Origin: Bog-473 sp049513455
Lineage (GTDB): Bacteria; Actinomycetota; Acidimicrobiia; Acidimicrobiales; RAAP-2
Direction: 5' to 3'
Assembly (NCBI GenBank): GCA_049513455.1
Contig: JBEKWB010000006.1
Coordinates: 62,001-126,000, forward strand
Length of the DNA: 64,000 nucleotides
Made by a program: the position numbers and the translations under genes. The number at the start of each line of letters is the position of its first letter. Positions within the stretch are counted from its first letter, which is position 1. Shown here one piece after another: positions 21,181 through 30,701 of this stretch. The notes beneath the pieces are model-generated. The model saw nothing but the letters and a program-made list of their open reading frames with translations, was not told where the DNA came from and did not search any database.

Positions 21181-21270
21181 GCGGTGCCCGCGCGCCGATA
21201 GCGGTCTGACCGGGACTTTCCCGCCCGCAAGGACGCACCGCGCGGACCCGGTAACGTAGGCTGACCGGTC

Positions 21271-22662
21271 ATGCGCCACGGGAGGAGGCCGGTAGCACGC
21301 TGGTGGCCGTGGTTAGGGCTCTCCATGGTCATCGGCCTGGCCATCCGGCTGGACACCGTCTATTCCCAAGCGGGCAAAGTGGCCGGTGGGGACGCCTACT
21401 TCTATTACAACGCGGCCAAACTCCTCGTAGCCGGCCACGGCTTCATCAACCCCTACCTGTACATCCCACATGGCGCGCACCACGTCGTGCAGTCCGCGGA
21501 CTTCCCCCCGCTCTTCATCTTCGCCCTGGCCATCCCCTCCGTCGTCGGCCTGAAGAGCTTTCTGGCGGCGCGGGTGTGGTGCTGCGTTCTGGGCACCGCC
21601 GCCATCGGCGTCTGCGGGTACACCGGGCGCGAGATCGGCGGGCGGAGGGTGGGACTCATCGCCGCCTTCCTCCTGGCCGTCTACCCGAATATCTGGATGA
21701 CCGACGAGTTGGCGCTGTCAGAGGCGCTGGCGCCCCTGCTGGTGGCCACTCTGCTGCTCTTCGCCTACCGGTTCTGGAAGGACCCCGGCGTCAAGCGAGG
21801 GATATGGCTCGGGATTGCGCTGGGCATCGCCATGCTGGGACGAGACGAGCTCACGCTCCTCGTCTTCTTCCTCCTCGTCCCGCTGGTGCTGCTGGCCCGG
21901 GCGCTCAGCTGGAAGCGGCGCTTCGCCGTCCTCGGGATCGCGCTCTTAGCCACCGCACTCGTCGTGGCGCCCTGGGTCGGGTACAACCTGAGCCGATTCC
22001 AAAAGCCGGTCTTCATCTCCACCGGGCTCGGTGTGACGATGGCCTCGGCCGACTGCGCCGCGACCTACAGCGGACCGGCCGAGGGCTACTGGTCGATGCC
22101 CTGCGCGCTGGCTTCCTCGCACAACCCGTGGTTCAAGGAGCACCCGAAGGCGGACGACTCCGCCCAGGGTGCCGAATACCAGCACCTGGCCCTCGACTAC
22201 GTACGGAGTCACGAGAGCCGCCTGGTTCCCGTGACCCTCGCCAAGATCGGCCGGGCGTTCGGGTTCTTCCACCCACTCCAACAGATCGAATTCGACTCGT
22301 ACATCGAGACGCGGCCGTACCATTGGGCGCTCGTCGGCCTCGGGATGTACTACGCCCTGCTGGCGCTGTCGATCGGGGGCACCGTCATCCTCCGCCGCCG
22401 CCGCATCCCGTCGTTCCCGCTCTGGGCCATCGGCCTCGACGTGGTGTGCTCGGTGGCACTCACCTTCGGCCAGACCCGGTACCGGACCACCTTCGAGGTG
22501 TCACTGGTCCTGATGGCCGCCGTCACGCTCGACGCCATCTGGTCGGCCCTGCGCGCGGGGCGCGAGGTGGCCCCCGCTTCCGACGGTCCGCCTCCGCCCC
22601 CGCCCCCGGACCCTGACCCGTTACCCGGCGAGCGTCTCGACGAACCCGCCCTGACCTCGTAG
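21271..22662 (+). CDS. GT-C family membrane glycosyltransferase (PMT_2/ArnT-like)
   Basis: Polytopic membrane protein of 463 aa. The first external loop contains AGKVAGGDAYFYYNAAKLLV, with the acidic residue (GGD) where polyprenyl-phosphate-sugar-dependent GT-C enzymes have their catalytic aspartate. Further family features are SADFPPLFIFALAIPS, the RVWCCVLGTAAIGVCGYTGREIGG helix and NIWMTDELALSEALAPLL. About nine or ten helices are visible, with a soluble loop around residues 250-340. The C-terminus is proline-rich. TAGGCT lies 8 nt upstream of the ATG. It begins a plus-strand set with the GT2 enzyme, DUF2304 protein and acyltransferase downstream. Likely lipid-linked sugar transfer outside the membrane; sugar unknown. 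Confidence 0.8.
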   Translation: MRHGRRPVARWWPWLGLSMVIGLAIRLDTVYSQAGKVAGGDAYFYYNAAKLLVAGHGFINPYLYIPHGAHHVVQSADFPPLFIFALAIPSVVGLKSFLAARVWCCVLGTAAIGVCGYTGREIGGRRVGLIAAFLLAVYPNIWMTDELALSEALAPLLVATLLLFAYRFWKDPGVKRGIWLGIALGIAMLGRDELTLLVFFLLVPLVLLARALSWKRRFAVLGIALLATALVVAPWVGYNLSRFQKPVFISTGLGVTMASADCAATYSGPAEGYWSMPCALASSHNPWFKEHPKADDSAQGAEYQHLALDYVRSHESRLVPVTLAKIGRAFGFFHPLQQIEFDSYIETRPYHWALVGLGMYYALLALSIGGTVILRRRRIPSFPLWAIGLDVVCSVALTFGQTRYRTTFEVSLVLMAAVTLDAIWSALRAGREVAPASDGPPPPPPPDPDPLPGERLDEPALTS

Positions 22663-22677
22663 GACGAAGCGATCCCG

Positions 22678-23427
22678 TTGCCGCACAGCCCGAAGATACT
22701 GGTGGTCCTCCCCGCCCTCAACGAGGAGAGCACCGTCGCCATCGTCGTGAAGGAGGTGCAGGCCGCCGTGCCGGACGCCACCGTCTTGGTGGTCGACGAC
22801 GGCTCACACGACCACACGGGCGAACGGGCCCGCCAAGCCGGGGCCCAGGTCGTCACCAACCCCTTCAACCTCGGAGTCGGGGGCGCCATGCGGGTGGGAT
22901 TCCGGGTGGCCGAGGCCCAGGGGTACGACCTTCTGCTGCAGGTCGACGCCGACGGCCAACACGACGCGCGCGACATCGCGCTGCTGCTGGCCGCCTTCGA
23001 TGACGAGCCCGGGCCCCAGGTGGTGATCGGCGCCCGCTTCGCCGGCCAGGACTACATCGCCGTCCCCCGGGCGCGGCGGGCGGCCATGCGGATACTGGCC
23101 CGCCACCTCTCGCGTCTGACCAGGACCCGTCTCACCGATGTGACCTCGGGGTTCCGCGCCCACAACCGCCCCGCCATTGAACTGTTCGCCCGGAGCTACC
23201 CGGCCGATTACCTCTCCGACACCGTCGAGTCGCTGATCATCCTGGCCGAGGCCGGTGGCCGCATCCACCAGGTACCGGTGGGGATGCGGCCCCGGCTCGC
23301 CGGGTTCCCCAGCCAATCCCCGGCGCGCGCCGCCCTCTACCTTCTGCGGGTGGTGGTGTTCCTCGCACTGTCCGTGTTCCGCCGCCACTCCCAGTCCACG
23401 AGAACACCCATGACGGAGGAGCTATGA
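22678..23427 (+). CDS. Glycosyltransferase family 2 (dolichol/polyprenyl-phosphate sugar synthase-like)
   Basis: GT-A enzyme of 249 aa. ILVVLPALNEESTVAIVV opens the nucleotide-binding fold, VLVVDDGSHDHTGE and LLLQVDADGQHDARDI supply the DDG and DAD metal-binding motifs, and FNLGVGGAMRVGF is typical of DPM1/GtrB relatives. The C-terminal region has one hydrophobic stretch (AALYLLRVVVFLALSVF). The start is TTG at 22678 with a purine-rich AGGACGAAG upstream. The stop overlaps the DUF2304 start as ATGA (23424-23427). Such enzymes make polyprenyl-phosphate sugars that feed GT-C transferases, which fits the several GT-C proteins in this cluster. The sugar is unknown. Confidence 0.88.
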   Translation: MPHSPKILVVLPALNEESTVAIVVKEVQAAVPDATVLVVDDGSHDHTGERARQAGAQVVTNPFNLGVGGAMRVGFRVAEAQGYDLLLQVDADGQHDARDIALLLAAFDDEPGPQVVIGARFAGQDYIAVPRARRAAMRILARHLSRLTRTRLTDVTSGFRAHNRPAIELFARSYPADYLSDTVESLIILAEAGGRIHQVPVGMRPRLAGFPSQSPARAALYLLRVVVFLALSVFRRHSQSTRTPMTEEL

Positions 23428-23777
23428 CCGGAGTCCATATCATCGCCCTGATCAGCGCGCTGGTCACGCTCAGCCTCATCGTCGAGCTCTCTCGAAGACG
23501 GCACCTGCACGAGAAGTACGCCGTCATGTGGCTGGCCGTCGCCGTCGTCATCGCGGTGTTCGCCATCTTCCCCGGACTCTTCAATTCCATCGCCCACGGA
23601 GTCGGCGTGAAGAACCCTCCCGACCTGCTCGCCGTGATGGCCGACCTCTTCCTCCTCACCGTCTGCGTCAGGTTCAGCTGGGAGATCGGTCGACTCGAGG
23701 ACCGTTCGCGCGCCCTGGCCGAGGAGGTGGCGCTCCTGCGCAAGGATCTGGACGACCGGACGAGCGAACGCACGTAG
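23424..23777 (+). CDS. DUF2304 small membrane protein
   Basis: Membrane protein of 117 aa with three hydrophobic segments (about residues 4-20, 34-52 and 66-84) and a charged coiled C-terminus (LEDRSRALAEEVALLRKDLDD). The RRRHLHEKYAVMWL stretch between helices 1 and 2 is characteristic of DUF2304. The family is recurrently found directly after GT2 polyprenyl-phosphate sugar synthases, and here it overlaps the GT2 stop by 4 bp, so the pair is translationally coupled. A role as membrane partner of the GT2 enzyme is inferred from context only. Confidence 0.82.
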   Translation: MTGVHIIALISALVTLSLIVELSRRRHLHEKYAVMWLAVAVVIAVFAIFPGLFNSIAHGVGVKNPPDLLAVMADLFLLTVCVRFSWEIGRLEDRSRALAEEVALLRKDLDDRTSERT

Positions 23778-23810
23778 CCGGCCGGGCCGCCGGGGCCGGC
23801 CTGATGGGCG

Positions 23811-25838
23811 GTGCCAGACTTGCCCGGCGTGGCACTGCAACGGTACGAGCCCCAGTGGGACGGCATCCGCGCCGTTGCCATCGCCCTGGTCGTGGCGTAC
23901 CACCTCGGGTACCTCCCCGGCGGCTGGTTGGGAGTGGACACGTTCTTCGTCCTGTCCGGGTACCTCATCACCTCCATGTTGCTGGCCGGGGACCGCCCAC
24001 CGGGGAACGTCCTGGCGTTTTGGGGACGACGGGCCCGGCGCCTGCTGCCCGCGGTGCTCGTGCTCCTGGTCGCGCTCTCCGTCTACGCCCTCGTCGGCGG
24101 CCCCGGACTGGTGCCGGCCCAGTTCCGGTCTCCCGCCCTGGCCACGTTGTTCTACGCCGCCAACTGGCAGCAGGTGGTGGCCGGCCACAGCTACTTTGCC
24201 CAGTTCACCTCCGTGAGCCCGCTCCAGCAGACCTGGTCCCTGGCCGTGGAAGAGCAGTACTACCTGATCTGGCCCCTGCTCATGGCCGCCATCCTCTTCG
24301 TGGTCCGCCATCGCCGGTGGTCACGGGGCGCCCTGCTCGGCGCCACCGTGACCCTGGCGGCGGCCTCCGCCATCTGGATGGGGGTGGCAGCCCATCACTT
24401 CGGGACCAATCGGGCCTATCTCGGGACCGACACCAGGGCCTGGGAGCTCCTGCTCGGGGGGGCGGCCGCCATGATCTGGCCGCCCGGCCGCGCCGCGCCC
24501 GGTCACGGCCGACTGTGGTCGTGGCTCACCGCACTCGGGGTGTGCGGGGTGGCGCTCGGGACGATGCACGCCGGTGGCCCACCCGGCTGGATCTGGGACG
24601 GCGGCCTGGTGGCCATCGCCGCCTGCGCCATCGTGGTCGTGGTGGGCAGCATGCAGGCCCGCGACGGTGTCGTCGCCCGGGTGCTGGCGTTGGCCCCCCT
24701 GCGCTGGTTGGGCCTCATCTCCTACAGCCTGTACCTGTGGCACTGGCCGGCGATCGTGCTCATGACCACCGACACCACCGGACTGTCGGGGTGGCCCCTT
24801 TTGGTCTGGCGGCTCGCAGCCATGATGGCGGCCTCCTGCGCCAGCTTCTACCTGATCGAGCGGCCGCTCCGCCGGACCCACTGGGCCGCGCTGGGGCGCC
24901 GGGTGCGGATCCGCGCCCCGGGCATCGCCTCCGTCGGGGTCCTGGCCACGGCCGGGTTCATCCTGCTGGGCACCGTGACCGGCCCGGTGGCGTCGACGGC
25001 CGCGGTGTCCACCCCCGCCCCGGCCCCCCCCAAGGCGATCGTCCCTCTCGACATCCCGCCGGCCACCCGCGCCGACCCCACCCGGGCGTGGATCTTCGGC
25101 GACAGCGTCATGCAGGACAGCTCGCTCGGCATCATCGCCGCGCTGGAGGCCACCGGTGAGGTGACGCTGGCGGTCAACTCCACCTTCCCCGGATGGGGGC
25201 TGACCACCCTGCACACCTGGCCGTCGTGGGTGTCGCAGAACCTGGCCCGCTACCACCCCCAGATCGCCATCGGGAGTTGGTCGTGGGACGACCCGGAGGC
25301 GGAATCGGACCCCGTGGCCTACCGGGCCCTGCTCACGAGCTTCGTCCGGGCCATGCTGGCCCCCGCAGACGGCGTCGACGTCGTCGTGCTCCTCCAGTTC
25401 CCCCAGGCCGGCCCGGACACCAGCATCACCGATCCGGTGGTGCGCCAGCAGACCTGGGTGAGACAGACCCGCCAGCAGGACGCCTGGAACGCCATCGCCC
25501 GTCAGGTGGTCACCGCCTTTCCGGGCCACGCCCTCTACCTGACCACCGAGCAGCTGTTCGCGCCCGATGGCCGGTTCCTCACCTGGATGCGGACTCCCCA
25601 GGACAAATGGGTGCGGGCCCGCAAGCTCGACAACACCCACATGTGTCCCTACGGCGCCGCGCAGTTCGGCGCGTTCCTCACCGCCGACCTCACGCCCTAC
25701 CTCCATCTGCGGGCCGCCAAGCCGGGTTGGGAGTACGGGTCGTGGACCCTCGATCCCCGCTACAACGACCCCCCCGGTGCGTGTCCCGACGACCAGCCAC
25801 CGCCCGGCTACCGGGGCGTCGCGGTGCCCCGCACGTGA
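23811..25838 (+). CDS. Acyltransferase 3 with C-terminal SGNH domain (OafA-type), second copy
   Basis: Membrane acyltransferase of 675 aa, paralogous to the 19150-21168 gene. The N-terminal domain has QWDGIRAVAIALVVAYHLGY, GVDTFFVLSGYLITSMLLAG, RRARRLLPAVLVLLVALSVY and LQQTWSLAVEEQYYLIWPLL. After helix ten a short linker (TPAPAPPKAI) leads to an SGNH domain starting AWIFGDSVMQDSSLGIIAAL with the GDS serine block; the C-terminal region has LDNTHMCPYGAAQFGAFL with the expected catalytic histidine. The start is GTG 23811. It is the last gene of a plus-strand set and overlaps the convergent flippase by 31 bp. It probably acylates a cell-surface polymer. Confidence 0.9.
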   Translation: MPDLPGVALQRYEPQWDGIRAVAIALVVAYHLGYLPGGWLGVDTFFVLSGYLITSMLLAGDRPPGNVLAFWGRRARRLLPAVLVLLVALSVYALVGGPGLVPAQFRSPALATLFYAANWQQVVAGHSYFAQFTSVSPLQQTWSLAVEEQYYLIWPLLMAAILFVVRHRRWSRGALLGATVTLAAASAIWMGVAAHHFGTNRAYLGTDTRAWELLLGGAAAMIWPPGRAAPGHGRLWSWLTALGVCGVALGTMHAGGPPGWIWDGGLVAIAACAIVVVVGSMQARDGVVARVLALAPLRWLGLISYSLYLWHWPAIVLMTTDTTGLSGWPLLVWRLAAMMAASCASFYLIERPLRRTHWAALGRRVRIRAPGIASVGVLATAGFILLGTVTGPVASTAAVSTPAPAPPKAIVPLDIPPATRADPTRAWIFGDSVMQDSSLGIIAALEATGEVTLAVNSTFPGWGLTTLHTWPSWVSQNLARYHPQIAIGSWSWDDPEAESDPVAYRALLTSFVRAMLAPADGVDVVVLLQFPQAGPDTSITDPVVRQQTWVRQTRQQDAWNAIARQVVTAFPGHALYLTTEQLFAPDGRFLTWMRTPQDKWVRARKLDNTHMCPYGAAQFGAFLTADLTPYLHLRAAKPGWEYGSWTLDPRYNDPPGACPDDQPPPGYRGVAVPRT

Positions 25839-27238
25839 CCGGCCCGCAGGTGCACGATCAGGAAGGCGACCAGCACGGCGAAGGCCATGCTCCCCTGCAC
25901 GACGAGCTCCGCCCGCGCCGTGCCCATGATCCCGCCGTGGGCGGCACGGATGAGGATGAGGAGGCACACCATCCCGAGGCCGAGAAGGGCGACGATCCAG
26001 CGCCGGGCCGCCCCGAGAAGGTAGTTGGTGAGGACGACGGTGGCCCCGAGGCAGGCCATGGCGCCGACCAGGGTGGCGAAGGCCGGAGCCCCCCCGGCCA
26101 GTCGCGCCCCGAAGAACACCGTGAGGAACTGTTTGGGGACGGCAAGAGCCACGAGAAGGAGCGCCGTCGTCGGGACGAAGAGGAACACGAGGGTCACCCC
26201 CAGTTGGCGCAGCGCATGCTCTCCCCGGTGCCAGCGGATCGACGCTTCGGGGAGTATGTAGCTTCCGAGCAGGATGGCCCCGAAGACCAGTGCCTTGGAC
26301 GCCACGGAGATGGCCGCATAGGACCCGGCGTGGGAGTGGTGGAGGCGGCCCACCAAAATGATGTCGGCGTTCTGGAGCACGCCGAGGAACGCAAAGCCGA
26401 CCAGGGCCGCGGCCAGGTCGGTCGACAAGGTCCGCGAGGCGCTCGACTGATCGGCCGGCAGTGCCGCCTGCGCCACGTAGCCCCAGGCGCGTCGACCCGC
26501 CGCGCGCGCCTGGACGGTGGCCGTCACCTCACCGATCAGCAGGCCCGCCGCATAGCCCCAGATCCCCCATCCCAGCTCGGCGAAGATGAGCACGAGCACG
26601 GTGCGGACGCCGATCTCGATGATCAGGCTCAAGCCCAGGCTGGCGTAGCGCCGGTGGGATTGGAGAACGGCCCGGTCCAGGGACAGCAAGAGCCAGAACC
26701 CTGCGGCGATCATGGTGAAGGCGACGCCACCGTCGTCGGGCAGGCGCAGGGCGTGGGAGACCGGCCCCTCGACGGCGATGCAGGCGACCGTCCAGATGGC
26801 CACCCCCACCACCGCCCTGCGGTACAAGCGGGCGGTCCACTCCCGCGCCGCGGCCCCGTGGCCGAAGGTGGTCATGGCGGTGATCCGTCGCACCACGCTG
26901 ACCAGGAGGGCCGAGCCGGGCATCGACAGCACGAAGAAGAGGCCGAGGAGCTGGGCGATCCCCCCGTACTGATTCGTCGTGAGCAACCGGGCCACCGCCA
27001 CGGTGGCCACCACGTTGAGGCCGTTGGCGATGAGACCGCCCACGGCGAGCGGCCCCGCCTGGAAGATCCCGCTCAGGAACGACTCGGGCGCCGATTCGGC
27101 CTCGGGATACGGGTCGATGACCATACCGGTGGAAGGGGTCAACGCAATGGTGTCGACCAAGGCCTTCTCGGACTTCTGCCACGACCACCGCACTAGTCGA
27201 CGACGTCCATCGTCGGCAACGTTACCCTGGGGGTTCAT
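25808..27238 (-). CDS. Polysaccharide flippase (Wzx/MOP superfamily)
   Basis: Membrane protein of 476 aa with about 12-14 helices. After a 55-residue polar N-terminus come FQAGPLAVGGLIANGLNVVATVAVARLLTTNQYGGIAQLLGLF, the pattern of the first two Wzx helices with the R-L-L-x-x-x-x-Y-G signature, and later LVGFAFLGVLQNADIILVGR, typical of helix 7 in oligosaccharide flippases. It likely moves lipid-linked glycan repeats to the outer face of the membrane for the GT-C and acyltransferase enzymes nearby. The ATG overlaps the stop of the upstream membrane protein gene (ATGA, 27235-27238), so it belongs to a minus-strand operon. Confidence 0.82.
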   Translation of the reverse strand: MNPQGNVADDGRRRLVRWSWQKSEKALVDTIALTPSTGMVIDPYPEAESAPESFLSGIFQAGPLAVGGLIANGLNVVATVAVARLLTTNQYGGIAQLLGLFFVLSMPGSALLVSVVRRITAMTTFGHGAAAREWTARLYRRAVVGVAIWTVACIAVEGPVSHALRLPDDGGVAFTMIAAGFWLLLSLDRAVLQSHRRYASLGLSLIIEIGVRTVLVLIFAELGWGIWGYAAGLLIGEVTATVQARAAGRRAWGYVAQAALPADQSSASRTLSTDLAAALVGFAFLGVLQNADIILVGRLHHSHAGSYAAISVASKALVFGAILLGSYILPEASIRWHRGEHALRQLGVTLVFLFVPTTALLLVALAVPKQFLTVFFGARLAGGAPAFATLVGAMACLGATVVLTNYLLGAARRWIVALLGLGMVCLLILIRAAHGGIMGTARAELVVQGSMAFAVLVAFLIVHLRAGHVRGTATPR

Positions 27239-29133
27239 GCGGTCGGGGCCTTGGTCGGGCCGAGATGAGCGGCGACACAGCGGGGCACCCCCATGGAGGC
27301 GGTCACCACCCCGGCGGGCGTCTTCGTCTCATAGCGGCGCACGCAGCCCTGCAGCACCGAGGCCGTGACGACCCCGCCGCCCGCGGTCCCCGAGCGGCGA
27401 CCGACGTGGACGTCGTCCCAGACCCAGGCCCCGGCCTGCACGACCGGGAGCCGCCCCAGCACCGCCGTCATGTACGCGGCGGCATAGCCGGGATCGTGCC
27501 CCTGCTGGTCGGCCAGGCCCAACGGCTCCGGGGCGATCACCACGGTGTTCACCTTCCAGATGCGCAACGCGCCGTTCACCGCGGCGAGGTTGGCCGGCGT
27601 CGGGCTCGGCTCGGTCAACGAGAACCCGAGCGACAGCACGCTCAGCACGTCGAATCCCGGTGCCGCGCGCCCGGCGCGGATGCTCGTCCCTTCGGGGCCG
27701 GCCCCGCCCGCCTGGCTGTAGGCCAGGTGGTTCACCGCCTGCCAGGCCAGGGCCACCTGGATCCCCGAGAATGCCACCGGGTACGGGAGAAGCACCCGGC
27801 CCGGGGGCAGGTGCGGGGCCACGGTCGCGTACCACCGGGGCAGGACCACCGCCTCCATGGTGAACGGCAGGTCCGGGATGACGTTGACGGCCAGGGGGGC
27901 CAGGGCCACCGCCCCCACGCCCAGCGCGCCCGAGATACCCACCAGGCGACCGGGCGCCCCGGCGCGCGCCCGGTCGAGGATCAGGGCCACCATGACGGCG
28001 GCCGCGAGGAACCCGACGGCCATGAAGCGCTGGGGGAGGATGTTGTCGACCAGCGGGATGCGGGCGAAGAGCCGGGCCGGCACCCAGGGACCCGTGCGGA
28101 GGTCGAACGAGCAGACCACGCAGGTGGCCAGGAGGAGACCGTAGAACCAGAGCCTCCGGTCGCGGAACCACACGGCGGTGCCGCCGGCCACCACGACGAT
28201 GAGCCCCCAGCCCAGATAGCTCCCCGAGGGAAGTGGGCTGCCCGCGTATCCCCCGTACGCGGCGACGACGGACAGGGTGCGGTCCGGTACGGGGTCGACC
28301 AACAACGAGCGGGTGATGCCGTCGAGGGTGTCGATGTCGGGCCAGAAGACACCGGACAGATGCGCGGGACCGGTCAGGGCGAAGAGGATGGGGTACGCCA
28401 GGAGCACCCCGCCGACCACCGCCCCCACGCCCAGCGCCATGCCCGCGTGGGGAGCGAGCACCCGCAGCCGCTCCCGGTCCACCACGTACGCCGTCACGAC
28501 CAGGACGGCCACGGAGAAGACGCCGAGCAGGACGACCACCACCAGCAACTCTGCGCTGAGGAAGAACTGGGCGAAGACCAAGAGGCCCAGGGCCACGCCG
28601 GCCCGGCGTGCGCTGTGGCGCTGCCGCACGAGGATCTCGTCGAGCACGGCCAGGATCAACGGCAACAGCATGAGGGCCGCCGTCATGAGGTGGCCGTACT
28701 CCAGGCTGGCGAGCACGAACGGCGAGAAGCCGTAGAGCAGGCCGCCGATGTAGGCGGCGGGGAGCCAGCGCACCCGGCGGCGCAGGACCACGAACATGGT
28801 CAGGGCCGTCAGGGCCGGGACGACGGTCGAAGCCACGTTGAAGGAGGCAACGGGCCCGAACAGCCAGGTCACCGGGATCAACGGCACGGTGAGGCCCAGC
28901 ACCGAGGTCTGGTCCAGCAGGTTGATCCCGGTGGGGTGGAACATCGCCGTGGAATAGAAGGGGTTCTGAAGGTGCGCCAGGGACGTCGCCGGTGACTGGA
29001 AGAACCATAAGAAGAGCGCCGGGTCGCCGCACCCGCAGAGCGTGTGGGTGGCCGGACCGTCGGCCCAGGCGTGCGCCCACAGGGCGAAGCCCAACCCGAG
29101 GTACGACGCCGCCACCGCGACGGTACGGGTCAC
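27235..29133 (-). CDS. Large polytopic membrane protein, GT-C-like, unassigned
   Basis: Protein of 632 aa with at least ten hydrophobic helices in the first 440 residues and a soluble C-terminal domain. The first external loop (HTLCGCGDPALFLWFFQS) contains GDP-type acidic residues where GT-C enzymes keep a catalytic aspartate, followed by NPFYSTAMFHPTGINLLDQT; this arrangement resembles YfhO/GT-C-like actinobacterial proteins of unknown specificity. The GTG start at 29133 is 9 nt after the flavoenzyme stop and the end overlaps the flippase start, so it is central in a co-transcribed set. A role in envelope glycan assembly is inferred from neighbours. Confidence 0.62.
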   Translation of the reverse strand: MTRTVAVAASYLGLGFALWAHAWADGPATHTLCGCGDPALFLWFFQSPATSLAHLQNPFYSTAMFHPTGINLLDQTSVLGLTVPLIPVTWLFGPVASFNVASTVVPALTALTMFVVLRRRVRWLPAAYIGGLLYGFSPFVLASLEYGHLMTAALMLLPLILAVLDEILVRQRHSARRAGVALGLLVFAQFFLSAELLVVVVLLGVFSVAVLVVTAYVVDRERLRVLAPHAGMALGVGAVVGGVLLAYPILFALTGPAHLSGVFWPDIDTLDGITRSLLVDPVPDRTLSVVAAYGGYAGSPLPSGSYLGWGLIVVVAGGTAVWFRDRRLWFYGLLLATCVVCSFDLRTGPWVPARLFARIPLVDNILPQRFMAVGFLAAAVMVALILDRARAGAPGRLVGISGALGVGAVALAPLAVNVIPDLPFTMEAVVLPRWYATVAPHLPPGRVLLPYPVAFSGIQVALAWQAVNHLAYSQAGGAGPEGTSIRAGRAAPGFDVLSVLSLGFSLTEPSPTPANLAAVNGALRIWKVNTVVIAPEPLGLADQQGHDPGYAAAYMTAVLGRLPVVQAGAWVWDDVHVGRRSGTAGGGVVTASVLQGCVRRYETKTPAGVVTASMGVPRCVAAHLGPTKAPTA

Positions 29134-29142
29134 GGCCGGGGC

Positions 29143-30639
29143 CTACGAAGCGGCGGCGGACGGCGTGCGCGGGGGCAGGATCGGGGCATCCCGTCCTGTA
29201 CCTTCCCGGCTGCCGCCCTCGTGGTACTCCTCCTCGACGTTGACCGCCCAGATGTCGTGCGACGCCCCGTAGATGTTCTCCACCGTGAGCATGGCGGTGT
29301 ACATGGAGTGGTCCTGGTTGTTGTACTTGTGCATGCCGTTGCGGCCGACCGGGTGCACGTTGGGCGCCTCGGCCTCGAGGTAGCGCCGGATGATCTCGAC
29401 GTTGGCCTTGTAGGAGAAGTCGTAATACGGGTAGGCCTTGGGCACCCGCACCACGTAGCCCGCCTCGACGTCGCCCGGTTCGACCAGGCCGAGCTCGCCC
29501 AGCTCCTTGGTGGCGAGGACGATCAGGTCGTCGTCGGCCATCTCCCACATCTCGTCGCCCTCGAAGACGAAGTACTCGAGGCCGAGGCAGGTGTGCCCGT
29601 CCTTGACCAGGTAGGGGGACCAGGAGCCGTAGTTCTGGATGCGCCCCACGCTGACCTCGGGCGCGTGGATGTAGATCCAGTTGTCGGGAAAGCTGCGCGA
29701 GGCCGGGACGACGAGGGCCACCGTGAGGTAGTCGCGGTAGTGCAGGCCGTCCGCCGCGGCCAGGACGTCCGCCGGTGGCGGCGGGCTGATGGTGTGCACC
29801 AACTCGCGCAGGGGCATGGTCGAGATCACGTGCGACGCCGCCAACTCGGTCACCGTCTCATCGGGTGTGTCAGGGCCGCCGTGCCGGTAGACCACGGAGC
29901 GGGCCCGCCCGTCGGCCACCTTGATGGCGGCCACCTGCGACCCCAGCTGCACCGTCCCCCCGGCAGCCTCCACCTTCTCCGCGCACACCTCCCACATCAT
30001 CCCCGGGCCGTACTTGGGGTACTGGAACTCCTCAATGAGGGTGGTGATCTCCGTCTGCTTGCGCTTGGGCAGGACGGCGTTGACGACGGCCTTGCGCAGG
30101 TCGAGGTTCTTGATGCGCTGGGCGGCCCAGTCGGCCGGCATCTGGGAGACCTCCACGCCCCACACCCGCTCGGTGTAGGTCTTGAAGAAGGTCCGGTAGA
30201 GGCGCCAGCCGAAGCGGGCCACCAGCCAGTTCTCGTAGTTGTCCTCGTTCGCCGGCGGCCGGATGCGGGCCCACACGTAGGAGAAGCCGCACAGGACGGA
30301 CTCCCGCAGGCCCAGATTGCGCAGGGCGTTCAGGGCCTTGAGGGGGTAGTCGTAGTACTTCCCCTTGTAGAAGATGCGGCTCATGCGGGGGCGGAGGAGG
30401 AAGTCGCCCTGGGGCAGTATCTCGTGCCAGAGGGCCTCCACCTCGGGCACCTTGGTGAAGAAGCGATGGCCGCCGAGGTCGAAGCGGTACCCGTCCCGCA
30501 CGACGGTCCGGCTGATGCCCCCCACGACGCCGTCGGCCTCGAGGACGACAGGGTGCACCCCCCGCTTCGTCAGCTGGTACGCCGCGGTGAGCCCCCCCGG
30601 GCCCGCTCCCACTATCACCACCGGTTCGTCCTGCGCCAT
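29143..30639 (-). CDS. FAD-dependent oxidoreductase, UDP-galactopyranose mutase-like / COG1232
   Basis: Flavoprotein of 498 aa. The N-terminal Rossmann motif is VVIVGAGPGGLTAAYQLTKRG at residues 7-27, with VVLEADGVVGGISRTV and FDLGGHRFFTKVPEVEALW, features common to amine-oxidase-type enzymes and UDP-galactopyranose mutases. The C-terminus has PVGRNGMHKYNNQDHSMYTA, the FAD-closing region. The length exceeds typical GLF (about 390 aa), so it may instead be a related desaturase or oxidase. ATG 30639 has an AGAGGAT Shine-Dalgarno. It lies in the glycan operon, which fits sugar-nucleotide or lipid-carrier chemistry such as supplying furanose precursors, but the substrate is not established. Confidence 0.75.
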   Translation of the reverse strand: MAQDEPVVIVGAGPGGLTAAYQLTKRGVHPVVLEADGVVGGISRTVVRDGYRFDLGGHRFFTKVPEVEALWHEILPQGDFLLRPRMSRIFYKGKYYDYPLKALNALRNLGLRESVLCGFSYVWARIRPPANEDNYENWLVARFGWRLYRTFFKTYTERVWGVEVSQMPADWAAQRIKNLDLRKAVVNAVLPKRKQTEITTLIEEFQYPKYGPGMMWEVCAEKVEAAGGTVQLGSQVAAIKVADGRARSVVYRHGGPDTPDETVTELAASHVISTMPLRELVHTISPPPPADVLAAADGLHYRDYLTVALVVPASRSFPDNWIYIHAPEVSVGRIQNYGSWSPYLVKDGHTCLGLEYFVFEGDEMWEMADDDLIVLATKELGELGLVEPGDVEAGYVVRVPKAYPYYDFSYKANVEIIRRYLEAEAPNVHPVGRNGMHKYNNQDHSMYTAMLTVENIYGASHDIWAVNVEEEYHEGGSREGTGRDAPILPPRTPSAAAS

Positions 30640-30677
30640 CGCATCCTCTCATCGGGCCCGGTCCCGGGCCGGATACC

Positions 30678-30683
30678 ACGATA
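30678..30683 (-). promoter_or_regulatory. Candidate -10 box upstream of FAD oxidoreductase
   Basis: TATCGT on the minus strand, about 38 nt before the ATG at 30639. A GC palindrome (GGGCCCGGTCCCGGGCC region, 30655-30671) lies in the presumed leader. No clear -35 is seen, so this is a weak call. Confidence 0.3.
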
Positions 30684-30701
30684 CCGGGTCGGCCCTCGCG
30701 G

